NCBI GenBank assembly: GCA_023052935.1 | Contig: CM041294.1 | Coordinates: 13,689,791 to 13,753,790, forward strand | Length of the DNA stretch: 64,000 bases | Direction: 5' to 3' | From: Piezodorus guildinii | Lineage: Eukaryota; Arthropoda; Insecta; Hemiptera; Pentatomidae | In this document: one piece after another, positions 17,732-28,778 of the stretch | Position numbering within the stretch: position 1 is the first letter of the stretch | Layout: every line of letters starts with the position of its first letter | Translations under genes and position numbers: made by a program | The notes under the pieces: model-generated | Told to the model about the DNA's origin: nothing | What the model saw: only the letters and a program-made list of their open reading frames with translations | Database searches by the model: none

Positions 17732-18886
17732 ATGAGTAAGGAGATGGCTCAGCTATTTGTTAAAGTTGTTAAGAAAGCGGAGGAAGAATTTTTCATCCAA
17801 TGTATTTCTACTGATAAAAATATTTGGTATTTATTGCCAGCTGAATTAATTGACTTGAAACATCACACTGTTTTATCAGGTAAAAAACCTATTTTTAATA
17901 CTATAGCTGCTATTAAGAATGTGAATGGTTATAGAACTATAGCCGTAAAAATTGATGACGATGTTAAAAATGAATATTTCGATGAAGCAGGGAACATGTG
18001 TTTCCAACAATTACCATTGGAAGAATACATCCCTCCTCAAATTCCTCGATGTTTTGAACAGCTACAATTTGAATATGAGGATCGAATTAGACGATTAGAG
18101 CAACAATTAAAATCCAATTCAACTCAAAGCGAAGTAAAATTGTTCCAAGTTGAAAAGAAATTTGTTTTGGATAAATTTGAAAAGAATCAAACCGATCCCA
18201 CTGAATGGCTACGTAAATTTGAGGAGGAGTGTTTTCGATTTCAAATAACTTCAGAAAGTATTAAAATTCAGGCTTTACGTTTCTTTTTAGTGGGCCCCGT
18301 AAAAGACTGGTACGAATCTAACCTAACAAAGTATGGCCTAACCACATCATGGGAGATATGGAAGAATTCATTTTGTAATGTTTTTGTTCATAAAGGTTGG
18401 TCTATTGTTAGGAAAGCATTCAGCTATAAATATTTGGGAGGTTCTTTGATCGATTATGCGCTGGTAAAAGAGAGGCTATGCATAGCTGCGGAGCCCGATG
18501 GAACTGAACTATCTCTAATTAATGAGATAGTTTTTGGTTTACCTATTGAAGCCCAAGACAAACTGGACAGAGAAGAGATAATCACGCTCAACAAGCTATT
18601 CACTGAGCTTCGCAAACTAGAAGATTCGTTTTCCAGAAAAAAGAAAGAACAACCAATAACTCCAATGAACAGAAAGTCCGTTCCGAATCCATTGAAAAAC
18701 AATGACATTCAGAGAAAACCATGTTCTATATGTGTGGGTCTAGGTTGTAAAAATAGATTCCATCTTCCAGCTGATTGTCGTAACAATAAATCCGAACAAC
18801 AAAAACGGGTTAATGCAACTGAAAATGTATTTGGAAAAGATGTGGATATATTGAAGATAGATCTTGAAAACGAACATTTAAACTAA
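17732..18886 (+). CDS. gag: Gypsy-2 Gag
   Basis: 385 aa from the ATG at 17732 (MSKEMAQL...); the frame is open 19 codons further upstream but lies in or next to the LTR there. A charged helical stretch (RIRRLEQQLKSN, about 125-150) precedes a capsid-like region with WLRKFEEECFRFQI, ALRFFLVGPVKDWYES and WEIWKNSFCNVF, typical of Gypsy Gag. The C-terminus has a Cys/His cluster, CSICVGLGCKNRFHLPADC, with longer spacing than a standard CCHC knuckle. The frame is intact and ends in TAA directly after a -1 slippery heptamer. Gag would form the particle and bind RNA. Confidence 0.88.
   Translation: MSKEMAQLFVKVVKKAEEEFFIQCISTDKNIWYLLPAELIDLKHHTVLSGKKPIFNTIAAIKNVNGYRTIAVKIDDDVKNEYFDEAGNMCFQQLPLEEYIPPQIPRCFEQLQFEYEDRIRRLEQQLKSNSTQSEVKLFQVEKKFVLDKFEKNQTDPTEWLRKFEEECFRFQITSESIKIQALRFFLVGPVKDWYESNLTKYGLTTSWEIWKNSFCNVFVHKGWSIVRKAFSYKYLGGSLIDYALVKERLCIAAEPDGTELSLINEIVFGLPIEAQDKLDREEIITLNKLFTELRKLEDSFSRKKKEQPITPMNRKSVPNPLKNNDIQRKPCSICVGLGCKNRFHLPADCRNNKSEQQKRVNATENVFGKDVDILKIDLENEHLN
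18877..18883 (+). promoter_or_regulatory. canonical -1 frameshift heptamer TTTAAAC at the gag stop
   Basis: In gag frame the codons are CAT TTA AAC TAA, so T TTA AAC fits the X XXY YYZ rule and sits directly before the stop codon. The pol frame is exactly -1 relative to gag and is open through this point, and the protease frame has no nearby ATG. This makes programmed frameshifting the likely way to produce Gag-Pol. Confidence 0.82.
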
Positions 18887-21800
18887 TAGACCGGGCGAAA
18901 TTACATCCGTTGATTAAATTAAATGTATTAATTAATGACAATTTGAAAATAAACGCTATTTATGATTGTGGTTCCAATGTATCATTAATCAACCAACGTA
19001 TTGCTGATTTGCTCAAGTTAAGGTTAATGAAACATAGAAGTGAATTAAAAACAATCAGCGGACATAATTTCACTTCAGCCCGGGCAATAATTAAACTACG
19101 AATTGGTAATATTATTGACTACTTGACAACATATGTTGTTAAAAATGATAATTTCTCCTATGATATGTTACTTGGTACTGACGCTATAACAAAATTTAAG
19201 CTGATTCAAAATGAAAATTTAAAAATTTGCCAGCAAATCAATAGTGAGAAAGTAACATATCTGCAGGAAGACCGATCGATTAATGATCAGAAGATTCCTT
19301 TTAAGCGATCCAATGATGATCAGATGCGAGTTCAACACAAGGTTAAAGAGTTAGCTGAAAATTTTGAATCAAATTTAAATGAATTTTTTGTCGATTTACA
19401 ACATATAGAAAATGAAGATAAGAAAACAAAGATTTTTCAATTAATTAAGAAGTATCGGCACACGTTTGCCAAAGATAAATTTGATATTGGCAAAGTAAAG
19501 TCTAAAGAAGCAGAGATAAAATTATTAAGAGACGAATATGTTACCTGTCGACCATATAAATGCTCAATTCCGGACGACCAAGAAATCAGAACTCAAATCA
19601 AGAAATTATTAGACGTCGGAATTATTGAAGAATCTGAATCTCCATTTGCTTCTCCAGTCACATTGGCTTTCAAGAAAGAGGATGGTAAAAGATCCCGGTT
19701 ATGTATTGATTTTAGAAGATTAAATAAGCTAGTAGTTCCTGAATGTTTTCCATTCCCTACAAACAAGATGTAATCGAAAAAGTAGTGAATTGCGAATATT
19801 TTACGGTTCTAGACATAAATTCTGCATTCTGGTGTATCAAACTGAAAGAACAAGACCAAGATAAAACATCATTTATTACGAAATATGGTAAATTCATGTT
19901 TAAAGTTCTTCCCTTTGGTCTTAAAACAGCTCCCGCCACGTTCCAACGAATACTGTCAAATATTTTGCGAAGAAATAATTTAGATAAATTCTGCGTCAAC
20001 TACATCGACGATATCTTGATTTTTTCTAGAACTTGGGAGGAACATCTTCAACACATTGAAACATTTTTACAAATTATAAGTGCTGAAGGTTTCAAATTAA
20101 AATTAAATAAATGTGTGTTTGCAAGTAAATCGGTGAAATATCTGGGACATACGATTTCGAAAAACAAAGTTTCACCTGCTCAAGGGAACTTAACATCAAT
20201 CCAACAGCTTCAAAGACCATCGGATAAAACTGGAGTCCGTAGTATCCTCGGATCCATAAATTTTTATTTAAGATACATTGAAAACAGTACCCAGAAGCTG
20301 GAACCACTCCACCGTTTATTAAGAAAAGGAGTGAGATTTGAATGGTCCGATGAATGTGAACAAACCTTCAATCTCATAAAGAAGTATTTATGTTCAACGC
20401 CTATCCTTGCTATTTATGATATTAAAAAGCCTATCTTTATAGAAACAGATGCTAGCTATAAAGTTATCGGAGTTACCTTAAAGCAACTGCTAGATGACGG
20501 AATACTACACCCAGTGGCATATTATTCACGTAAGCTCTCAGATAGGGAGAAGCGCTTTGACATCATTCATTTAGAATGCAAAGCCATTAAGGATGCAATA
20601 CAATTCTGGCAGTACTACTTGATCGGACGTTCTTTTACAGTATGCAGTGATCATAAGCCGTTAGAGAATTTAAAAACAAAAGCAAGAACTAATGAAATAC
20701 TTGGCGACTTAATTATGTACTTATCGCAGTTCAACTTCAATATTATTTATAAAAAGGGCAAAGAAAATGTTCTTGCCGATTTATTGTCAAGAAACCCAGT
20801 TCTTGAATATTTCGAGAATGAAGATGCGATCCAGGTCGTGAATTTAATAGATTTACAAACTATATTAGAAGACCAAGAGAAACATCTTTCTGGTTCAAAA
20901 TCAGCTAAAAACACAAAGTTCAAACAGGGATTAATTCTGAAGAACTATAAAGGAAAGTCCAGAATTTTTATTTCTCAAGTTTTGGGACAGAAAATAATTG
21001 AACTTGTTCATCAACACTACGGTCATATAGGTCCAGCGCAGATGATTGCTATGATCAGGCCGCACTATTATTTCAAGGGTATGGACAACGCTATACATTC
21101 CTTCTATAAGACATGTCAAGTGTGTATGGCGAACAAAGTTCGTCGTAGTCGTGATATCGGCCTCATATCAAATCTGGGACCATCTACTGAGCCTTTCCAG
21201 ATCATGTCACTGGATACTGTCGGGGGTTTTGCAGGTCACCGTTCTCATAAAACGATACATGCATATATTAGTAGACCATTTTACCCGGTACGCATGGATA
21301 TCCACTTCGAAAGGACAGAACGCTCAAGTTTTTATAAATCTGCTGCAGCCTATTGTCAAGAAACATAAAATTTCTATCTTACTCGCTGACCAGTATACAG
21401 GTTTGAACTCAAGTGACTTGAAAAATTATTTAAAGAAAAATGGAATACAAATTGTTTTTACTTGCATTGATAATCCAGAATCAAATGGACTTAACGAGCG
21501 TTTAAATCAAACATTAGTTAATCGCATAAGATGTAAAATCAATTCTGAAAATAGTAAAAAAGCTTGGTCAACTCTTGCTCGTGAATGTGTTGAAGAATAC
21601 AATAATACCATTCATAGCTCCACACACTTTGCACCGTCATACTTACTGCTTGGAAAGAAGACTACGATGTCACCTCTTCAGGAAGAAAATGAATCAACTC
21701 TGGAAGAAGACCGAAAAGTTGCTTTCCAGAATTCTATGAGAAGTTTCCAAATTAACAAGAAACGTATAGATAAGAATCGACGCCAACATACTTTCCAGGT

Positions 21801-22011
21801 CGGTGATTTGGTATACATATCGAATGGAGGTAAATTAAATCGTAAAAAGTTGGACCCAATACGTATAGGACCTTTTCCTATCGTTAGACAAATTTCACAA
21901 TCTTTTTATGAAGTTGCAAGCGGAAAGAAAAAGAAGATTTCCAATTTCTTTCATTCCAATAAGTTGCTTCATTTCCACCCCCGTCAACCGTCTTCAGAGG
22001 GGGAGATATAA
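18884..22011 (+). pseudogene. pol: Gypsy-2 Pol with two compensating frameshifts
   Basis: The first frame (to about 19760) carries the protease with DCGSNVSLI at 18964, a DCG in place of the usual DTG/DSG, and the RT start LCIDFRRLNKL. After a one-base loss near 19760 the next frame carries FTVLDINSAFW, LPFGLKTAPATFQRI, catalytic NYIDDILIF, RNase H (FIETDASYKVIG), the integrase zinc finger (HQHYGHIG to CQVCMANK) and SLDTVGG with the first integrase Asp. A gain near 21255 restores the original frame, which carries ILLADQYTG, NGLNERLNQ (catalytic Glu) and a GPF-type tail to the TAA at 22011. All catalytic residues survive apart from the odd protease box, so decay is recent, or the two indels are assembly errors. 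Confidence 0.87.
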
Positions 22012-22225
22012 TGTTGGCTTTGGTCGCTTAACATATGGTTTCCCATATGATTGTAAATAGTGTAAAGTGTAACCACAATTTGTTCTCTTACTACGTTGAA
22101 AGACTGACGTGTAATTTAATTCTTTTATACAGGTATTAATTTATTTATTGTTTTAATTGTTTGTATTTTATATCAATCTCTCGTTCTAATTATTTTTGTA
22201 CTTTTATACAGAGAATAAAATCACG
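22012..22225 (+). repeat. Gypsy-2 3' LTR
   Basis: 214 bp, matching 17490-17704 with one T fewer. It is followed directly by the right copy of the 755-bp duplication. Confidence 0.87.
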
Positions 22226-22499
22226 TTGAATCTCTGATATTATTTTGATCAATAGTTTTAACCTAATAATCAGCTTTTAGGCTGTTATAATCAACTTGTA
22301 ATTCCCTAGCTTCGGTTCTCGTAGGTTCCCAGTTAGGTTTTTCATAGTATTTCTTCTTGCAGCCACATAAATTTGATATAAAAATCTTAAGAAACTCACA
22401 TTTTTACAGAATAATGGTATTTTTTCCAGTAAATGGCTGGAATTAGAATTCCCTGACCTTGCTAAAATCAGAAGAAAAAACGTGCCTGATCTAACCTAA

Positions 22500-22688
22500 G
22501 ATAAAACTAACTGATTATTTTAGATAATAAAATAAAAGATTTTTTAATAAAACACATGTTTCTATAGAGATTCGATTTAATTACTTCTTTAATGATTTCA
22601 CGTATTTTAATATCTAACTGTATTAGAAAATCCTTTCATTGATTTTAAAAATGGAGGTAAGTGAATGTTGTGTGTTGTCCGCACCAGA
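22500..22688 (-). mobile_element. HINE 5'-end fragment (copy in right duplication)
   Basis: Same fragment as 17004-17192, with one C-to-T difference in the GTGAATGTCGTG segment. Confidence 0.72.
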
Positions 22689-22726
22689 TTTTTTTTTTCC
22701 AGAAATTACTATATCCCTTTTAATTC

Positions 22727-22928
22727 GTTCCAAAAAGTACTATATCTATATTATAGTGTTAAAAAGTCATGGGAAAAGCGCAAGAATTTGGAAAAAGAAG
22801 TTGTTAATAAAGTAAAAAATCGACTTTACATTTTAATAAAAAAATAATTAAATAATAATTGGTCCAGTAATAAATATTTATGCGTTTTCTGTAAAATTGT
22901 CTAAAGTGAATATAGTACCTTTTGGAAC
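22727..22928. mobile_element. candidate MITE, second copy
   Basis: Duplicate of 17231-17432 carried within the right 755-bp copy, with the same 19-bp inverted ends. Confidence 0.45.
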
Positions 22929-22950
22929 TCAACGTCTCACTTGTGAAATG

Positions 22951-23610
22951 ATTTTTTTTTTTTTTAATTTAAAAGAAATTTACAGCTGTATTGTACAATA
23001 AAATACATTAAGTAAATGTGCTAATAGATCAAGTGAGCGTGATACAGGCATGTGAAGAAACTACCCAGTGGTAGCACTTCAAAGTTTATTCAGCTAAGTA
23101 GGTCTCGAGGCCATCGTCTTTTCAGCCGCCTAGGAAGATGATCAGGAATAGTAGATAAGAGTTTGCGGACGAGTGGGTTGGAGTGGACGGGTAATTTGGA
23201 ATAAAAGGAGGAATATATAGTTCGGGCTAGATCTGCGTGTAATGGAATATTTAGGTCTTTATGAATAATTTTATTGGTGACAAAGTGAGGGGCGTTTAGG
23301 ATCTTTCGGATGATTTTGGATTGCAAGGATTGAAGGCGGGTAGAATCGGATGGTTTGGTGGATCCCCATAACTCAATCCCATATGTCCAAATAGGCCTAA
23401 TGATGGTAATATAAATTAATTGTTTGTAGTATATGGAATGTTTTGATTGTTCGTCCAGTAAGTGTTGTAGTAAGCGGTATCTACGAGCTGTTTCTTGTCG
23501 TTTCAGTCTAGTGTGAGGATTCCAAGTAACACTTTGTCTAGATGGAGTCCTAGGTACCGGATCTGTTTAGCTGAGGTGAGTGGAATATTTGTTAAATGTA
23601 AATGTGAATA
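22951..23610 (-). pseudogene. Jockey-clade LINE 3' end, copy J1
   Basis: On the minus strand the C-terminal part of a Jockey-type ORF2 can be read: KIIRKILNAPHFVTNKIIHKD, then PLHADLARTIY and RRLKRRWPRDLLS before a stop (23090-23326). The 3' UTR ends in an A-run, seen here as T at about 22951. Upstream the frame is broken. The Gypsy-2 insertion point lies within this LINE's 3' tail. Confidence 0.85.
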
Positions 23611-24290
23611 ATATATATTTAGTTGTAAATCTGAGCTTGTAAATTCACATTTCATACAGTGCATCTATTTGTTTTTCCTAGTAGAAAATACGAGAGGTTT
23701 TGATAGAAATAAGCTACACATTAGCTTAAGTATAGAAAAAAAAAAGGTGAGGTGACCAAAGCAAAACGGTTAAGGTTACGCTGAAGAGCAAAAAAGGACA
23801 AAAAGAAGACCAAGCCCCTCAAATTGATACAAAAACAGATTTTGCCTATATTGCCTAAGCCTGCGGACGATTAGACACGAACTGTGAGACAGGTAAGACA
23901 TAAGGTCCTAACGGTGAATAGCTGCCTGGTTTTTGTGGCCAACCGTGGAGGACAGCTTAAGGCTTTTGAAGACTGTTTTTATTTGTTTACTGACATTTTA
24001 TGCCATATAGGTTCTTTATTATATTATAAAGAGGAATATATATGGTTTTTTTTTTCAGTTGCATTTTAAAAAATATACGTTTCCTTTGTTTTTGTACAAC
24101 TAGTATATTTTTAGTTTTTTATATGGACAGTTTACATAGAAATAAAACCTGAACTCACCTCAACAATAGCTGTTCTATTTTATCCTTCCAACTCGGTGTT
24201 CCACAATTCATTTTATCAAAACGGAATATGGAAGAAAAAAATAAATGTGGTATACTATACTGTTTTGTAATTGAAAAAAAAATAAAAAAA
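23611..24290. other. unassigned spacer
   Basis: No recognisable gene; it ends in an A-rich run at about 24270-24290 next to the RTE LINE. Confidence 0.4.
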
Positions 24291-24291
24291 A

Positions 24292-25277
24292 TTTGATAAC
24301 ACAAAAAGCAAAGTTAGAATCGGTCATGATTACTCCGAGAGATTTAAGGTGAGATCGGGTTTGAAACAGGGTGACTCCCTTTCACCTGTTTTGTTTAATA
24401 TAGCTTTAGAATATGTCATAGAAAAGGTGATGTGTACAGAGAAAGGCTTAAATATGGGTGACATGATTCCGGTTTTGGGGTATGCCGATAATTTGGTACT
24501 GCTAGGTGAAGACACGGAAACCATTCAACTAATTACAAGTGTGTTAATAAAAACCGGTAAACAAATAGGTCTCGAATTAAATACCGATAAGACAAAATAT
24601 ATGATTAGTAGCAGAAATGGTGGCGATCTTGATGATATTGATATTTCAGGGCATACTTTTGAACACGTTGAGAAGTATTTGGGTTCAATGATAACAAGAA
24701 AAAATGAAATCCAGGAAGAAATAAAGTCCCGGTTAAAAGTGGGAAATGCGTGTTATTATTCTGTTGCTAAATTACTTAGCTCGCGGCTTCTGTCTAAAAA
24801 CTTAAAGGTTAGAATTTATAAAACTATTATTCTTCCGACGGTTCTTTAGGGATGTGAAACGTGGCCGCTTACTCTGAAGGATGAACAACGGCTTAAGGTT
24901 TTCGAAAATAAGGCACTGCGTAAAATATTTGGTCCGAAGAGAGATGAGGCCACTGGGGAGTTTAGAAGGTTGCATAATGCGGAATTGCGGAGTTTGTACC
25001 CTGTGAATATAATTGAGTTGATAGCATCGCGGAGACTCAAATGGGCGCGTGAAGATGTTGGGCTCGGTGTGGAACGGATTCCGAGAAAGTTGGTATTCGC
25101 TGAACTGACTGGCAGGCGTCCGAAAGGTAGGCCGAAGCGTCAATGGGAGGATTGCATTAAGGCTGATCTCGGGGGTTTGGGATTGACCGGTGAACATTGG
25201 ACGAGTCTGTGCAGGCGAAGTTTGGTGGTATCGGCATCGAACCTTCGGGTTCGGTGAGCCTATTATTATTATTATTA
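24292..25277 (+). mobile_element. 5'-truncated RTE-type LINE with ATT tail
   Basis: Begins inside the reverse transcriptase and ends with a TATTATTATT tail at 25258-25277. The same family is seen at 16460 and, for its upstream half, at 32262-33180. Confidence 0.85.
24301..25257 (+). pseudogene. RTE-type reverse transcriptase, C-terminal half
   Basis: A single frame reads RIGHDYSERFKVRSGLKQGD, then LSPVLFNIALEYVIEKV, the catalytic box GYADNLVLLG, EKYLGSMIT, TIILPTVL, an in-frame TAG at 24847-24849, GCETWPLTLKDEQRLKVFEN and the C-terminal GRRPKGRPKRQWEDCIKADL up to the stop at 25255-25257. The second Asp of YADD is Asn, which should abolish polymerisation. With the internal stop this is a dead copy, although the rest of the frame is intact. 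Confidence 0.88.
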
Positions 25278-25438
25278 ACACACAAAGCTGTTCTTACCAG
25301 AGAGGTAAACATTTTATTGATAAAGAGACGTTCCCCAACTAAATTGGTATGTTCCGATTACATGTACACGCAAAGTAAATTTGTAAGATATATCATTATA
25401 TAAACAAATTTTAATTCGTATATTCCATATTTCCTCTG

Positions 25439-25540
25439 AGAACAAGGAGTACTGCTCGGGTGCATTTCTGGACATAACGCAAGCATTGGACCGGGTGTGG
25501 TACCCGGGATTACTCATCCAGTTCAAAAACCATTTATGTT
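25439..25540 (+). pseudogene. LINE reverse transcriptase fragment (Jockey/I type)
   Basis: About 34 codons read CSGAFLDITQALDRVWYPGL, the conserved first Asp region (AFLDIxxAFDRVW) of Jockey or I-clade reverse transcriptases. No other part of the gene adjoins it, except possibly the I-like fragment 70 bp downstream. Confidence 0.65.
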
Positions 25541-25607
25541 TCATCTGAATTGTCCATGAAACACATATTATAAATAACAAGAAATCATAAATTAGAAAAG
25601 AGGAAAT

Positions 25608-25925
25608 AATTTTATTCCGGCTTCGTATAGGACATTGTCAGTTTACCCACGGTTTCCTTTTGAGAAATCTGTAAACACCACCTGCGATAATGTTCCAAAA
25701 ACTATTCCGCATCTATTATTAGAGTATCCCCTTTTCGAAACATCAAGACGTAATATTAAACTAACAGGAACCCTAAAAGATATATTGAATGATTATGAAG
25801 ACAAGGTGAAAAAGTTACTGAGTTATTTAAAATAAATCATGTACTAAAACCAAATATAGAAAACCACAGTTGCCAATGACCCTGTAGGGTAGAGGCAAAT
25901 AAAAAAATAAAATAAAAAAAATAAA
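25608..25925 (+). pseudogene. I-like LINE ORF2 C-terminus and tail
   Basis: The stretch coding for RLRIGHCQFTHGFLL is followed, after a frame break, by CDNVPKTIPHLLLEYPLFET and a stop at 25833-25835. This is the segment that follows RNase H in I-type LINEs, with its Cys/His pattern. The 3' UTR ends in AAATA-type repeats. The same RIGHCQFTHG block occurs in the LINE at 62545-64000. Confidence 0.75.
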
Positions 25926-26721
25926 CATAAGTGCCCGTATATAAATGCAATCAATAATTAATACTGTATAATTTATTTAAAACACCTTTAAATGTCTCAA
26001 TTAATAATCTCAACACAACCGCAATAAACCCCACACTTCGATTTAAATTTTCTACTTTATTTCCAAGAGTAATTTTAGATTATCCATAAGAGGGAAGCAA
26101 ATGTCGATTCATCAGGCACTTTCTACAACCGAAATGAAAATTACCAAACACTCGAAAAAAATTCATAAGCTAAAATCAATCTGGTGTGAATGAGGTGTCG
26201 GAAATAACTGGCCTGCAAAGTGGAGAATTAACTTTTGATCAGACTGACATATCGAAAAATATAATTGCGGCTCGATTCCTTGTATTTATTTGCTCCTTTT
26301 TTTTCAACTGGATCGTCAAGCCAGATCCAAAGTAATAATTAATTCACTCTGAAGGCACTTGGTAGCACTGCGTTAGGTTCTCCACTTAACAATAATGGTG
26401 GCCATCAAATATAATCAGCCACAGCCCCTATAATCTGCAATATACATATCAGAAATTTACTGCTGTTTTCACAACTCTATTAGTTCGATTTGGGAACTGT
26501 TGAAATTCGAATGTTATAAGATTCAATCCTTTACTGCTCAAAATATCATGAAACATGATTTGATATCTTCGATTACATTCCTAAATATTATCCTCCGGCA
26601 TTACTTTCTTTCATTTGGTTGATTATTTTGCAATCCACCATTGCCCGATCCTGTGAAAGACTTTCTGATTGTGATCATTCTTAATGTTTGCTTCTTTTCG
26701 AAGAGATACACCTTATTTATA
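25926..26721. other. unassigned spacer
   Basis: AT-rich; no coding motif and no terminal repeats are seen. Confidence 0.4.
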
Positions 26722-27593
26722 TTGGGTTGCTTCACATGAAATATCCGTTTTTATAGTTTCTGAAATACATAAAGGATTTTTCAGGTCTCTGTTGTTTTCT
26801 TCCGAATGTTTACATATTTAAAGTAAACAGTTACTAATCCTCTACCTTTGTATTATAAACATTAGCTTCCCAATCAATTACCCACTTTTTAGTATACCTC
26901 CAAATATGAACATGGAAACAGGTTATTTTCGAGTAATATTTTTGTACGAGTTTAAACTCGGCAATTCAGCAGCTAAAGCCGCTAGAAATATTTGCAAGGC
27001 GTTTGGGGAAGGGAAGTTTTCAGTTGGGTATACCGAGACCTCCGTCCGTAATAGACAACGATGTCCTCAAACACAGTAGAAGGAAACCCCTACCAAACAG
27101 TTAAAGGACTCTCAGCACAACTAAATGCAAGTGCATCTACCGTTTCCAGACATTTAAAGTGTATTGGGAAAGTAAAAAAGCTCGATACATGGGTCCTACC
27201 TCAAGATCTCACTGAGCGGTAGCAAGAACCCATGTTTCAAAACATAACGTGCAAAAATTGAAAGAACTGGGCTACGAAGTTCTTCAGCACCCACCATATT
27301 CTCCCGACTTGTCTCCAACAGATTACCACCTGTTAAGGAATTTAGACAACTTCGTCAAACATTTAGACAACTTTTTGAAAATGATGATCAAGTGAAAAGT
27401 GCGTTTTCAGATTTTGTTTCACTTCAAAGCTTAGAGTTTTTCAGTTCCGGGATAAAAAAAATTGGTGTCACGTTGGGAAAAATGTGTAGAAAAATAAGGT
27501 AAATACTTGGAATAAAATTATCTTGTTTTCATATCGTATTTTTAATAAAAATCCTTTACCTTGAAAACGGACATTTCATGTGACACAACCCAA
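26722..27593 (+). mobile_element. mariner element copy M4, internally deleted
   Basis: Both terminal repeats are present, with TA on the left (26720-26721) but AG on the right. It shares the internal deletion joint and has a second deletion that removes the RTIRRWFAKF region near 27015. Confidence 0.92.
26906..27514 (+). pseudogene. mariner transposase remnant (M4)
   Basis: The ATG and the first helix-turn-helix half (FRVIFLYEFKLGNSAAKAAR) are present. Then a deletion joins KAFGEG to the region before PSVIDND. The C-terminal DLSPTDYH block remains but is out of frame. Confidence 0.85.
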
Positions 27594-28332
27594 AGCAAAT
27601 CGTACTTGTAATTGAGGAAGCAGGTTGGTCTGGTGGATGGAGCAATCTTCTATTTTTTGCAAGGAATCTCACCTGTGGCACATATATAACCCAGGAATAT
27701 AGAGACCCTCTTGGGGCACACCTAGCCTCTATAAAGTAAGTACCTAAAAATTGGAGAAAAACCTGGGGTCTCAGCGAGATCTTGGTCCATTCATGGCTTT
27801 TAGCCTAGAAACAGTACGAACCTCTTTATATACTGAGCCCAAGACACTTCATGGGTTGTACTAGGGGAAGAGAGTAGTTTTATTTGAATACCAAAAATTA
27901 ATATAATATTTGATTCAGGACAAATAAAAAACATTAATGTTGAAAATTTCGAAAACAAAAATATAGAATTTATCTGCTATTGGCTGAAAAGTTGTTAGGC
28001 ATCTTGGAAATTGCATATTTCTCGTGTGCTTCAACTAATGCAACGTTTACTAAGTCTTTCCTCGTTTTGAATGGCCCCATTTAAAACGACTCTCCTTTCA
28101 GATAGTAAATTAAATAAGAATGGACATTATATCGATGTCAAACATAAATTTTTCATCTAATCTTAAACTAAATGCAGATGTTGGACGATGGAGATTTGTA
28201 GCTCATCAATGAATTTTTTTTCTCTATTAGGAGGTAGTGTGGTTATCTTCTTTTGAGATTTATGGGAAATAAGTCGACAGGTAACATTCTGTTTGTTTTG
28301 TACAGGAAAGCTGTTATTTATTTTGTTATAAA
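27594..28332. other. unassigned spacer
   Basis: No gene or repeat that I can name; base composition is similar to the flanks. Confidence 0.4.
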
Positions 28333-28614
28333 TCTATACTAATATTATAAAGCTAAGAGATTGTTTGTTTGTATGAATGAGCTGATCTCAGAAACTATTG
28401 ATTTGAATTGAAAAATTCTTTTTGTGTTGGCTAGTCCATTTATCGAGGAAGGCTTTAGATTATATAACACCACTCTGCGACTAACATAAGTGAAAAATCA
28501 GTGGAAAATCTGGAAAAAAAAAACGAGAAAAACTAACCTCGCATCCCAATGATTCCAAATGATGACCTTTTAATTTTAAAATAATTCAATTCCCCGTTAA
28601 GTTATTTTTTGCCG

Positions 28615-28745
28615 TAACAATTAATAAATCACAGAGGCAAACATTTAAACAAGTAGGAATCGATTTACCTAAAGACTGCTTTTCACACGGTCAAATAAAT
28701 GTCGCATTGTCAAGATCGTGTTGTAGAGAAAATCAGTTTGTTCTT
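28615..28745 (+). pseudogene. Helitron helicase C-terminal motif remnant
   Basis: The frame reads [19 protein letters not shown], then [14 protein letters not shown]. This corresponds to the last motifs of the PIF1-like helicase in Helitron Rep/Hel proteins (SQGQT...CFSHGQLYVALSR). Rep and the remaining helicase motifs are missing, so it is a relic of an autonomous copy. Confidence 0.8.
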
Positions 28746-28778
28746 CTGTAACAAGAAAATAAAACTAAAAATATCTTT

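Larger units (their letters stand above)
17490..22225 (+). mobile_element. Gypsy-2: Ty3/Gypsy retrotransposon with decayed pol
   Basis: Two LTRs of about 215 bp differ by one T. Between them are gag and a pol with protease, RT, RNase H and integrase in Ty3/Gypsy order. A purine-rich tract AGAGGGGGAGATA precedes the right LTR. Instead of a 4-6 bp duplication, 755 bp of flanking DNA is duplicated on both sides. No TGG-type primer-binding site follows the left LTR. Confidence 0.92.
22226..22980 (+). repeat. 755-bp direct duplication, right copy
   Basis: Matches 16730-17485. It continues without a break into the rest of a Jockey 3' end, so this copy marks the original order of the locus. It contains the twin HINE fragment (22500-22688) and the twin MITE-like element (22727-22928). 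Confidence 0.93.

Noticed and set aside
16730..22980. the 755-bp repeats as the true LTRs of Gypsy-2
   Set aside because: The order is outer-inner at the left and inner-outer at the right. A purine tract precedes the inner repeat, and the outer repeats contain unrelated HINE and Jockey pieces, so the inner 215-bp repeats are the LTRs.
24802..25281. 159-codon minus-strand open frame
   Set aside because: Antisense of the RTE LINE C-terminus, whose plus-strand motifs are clear.
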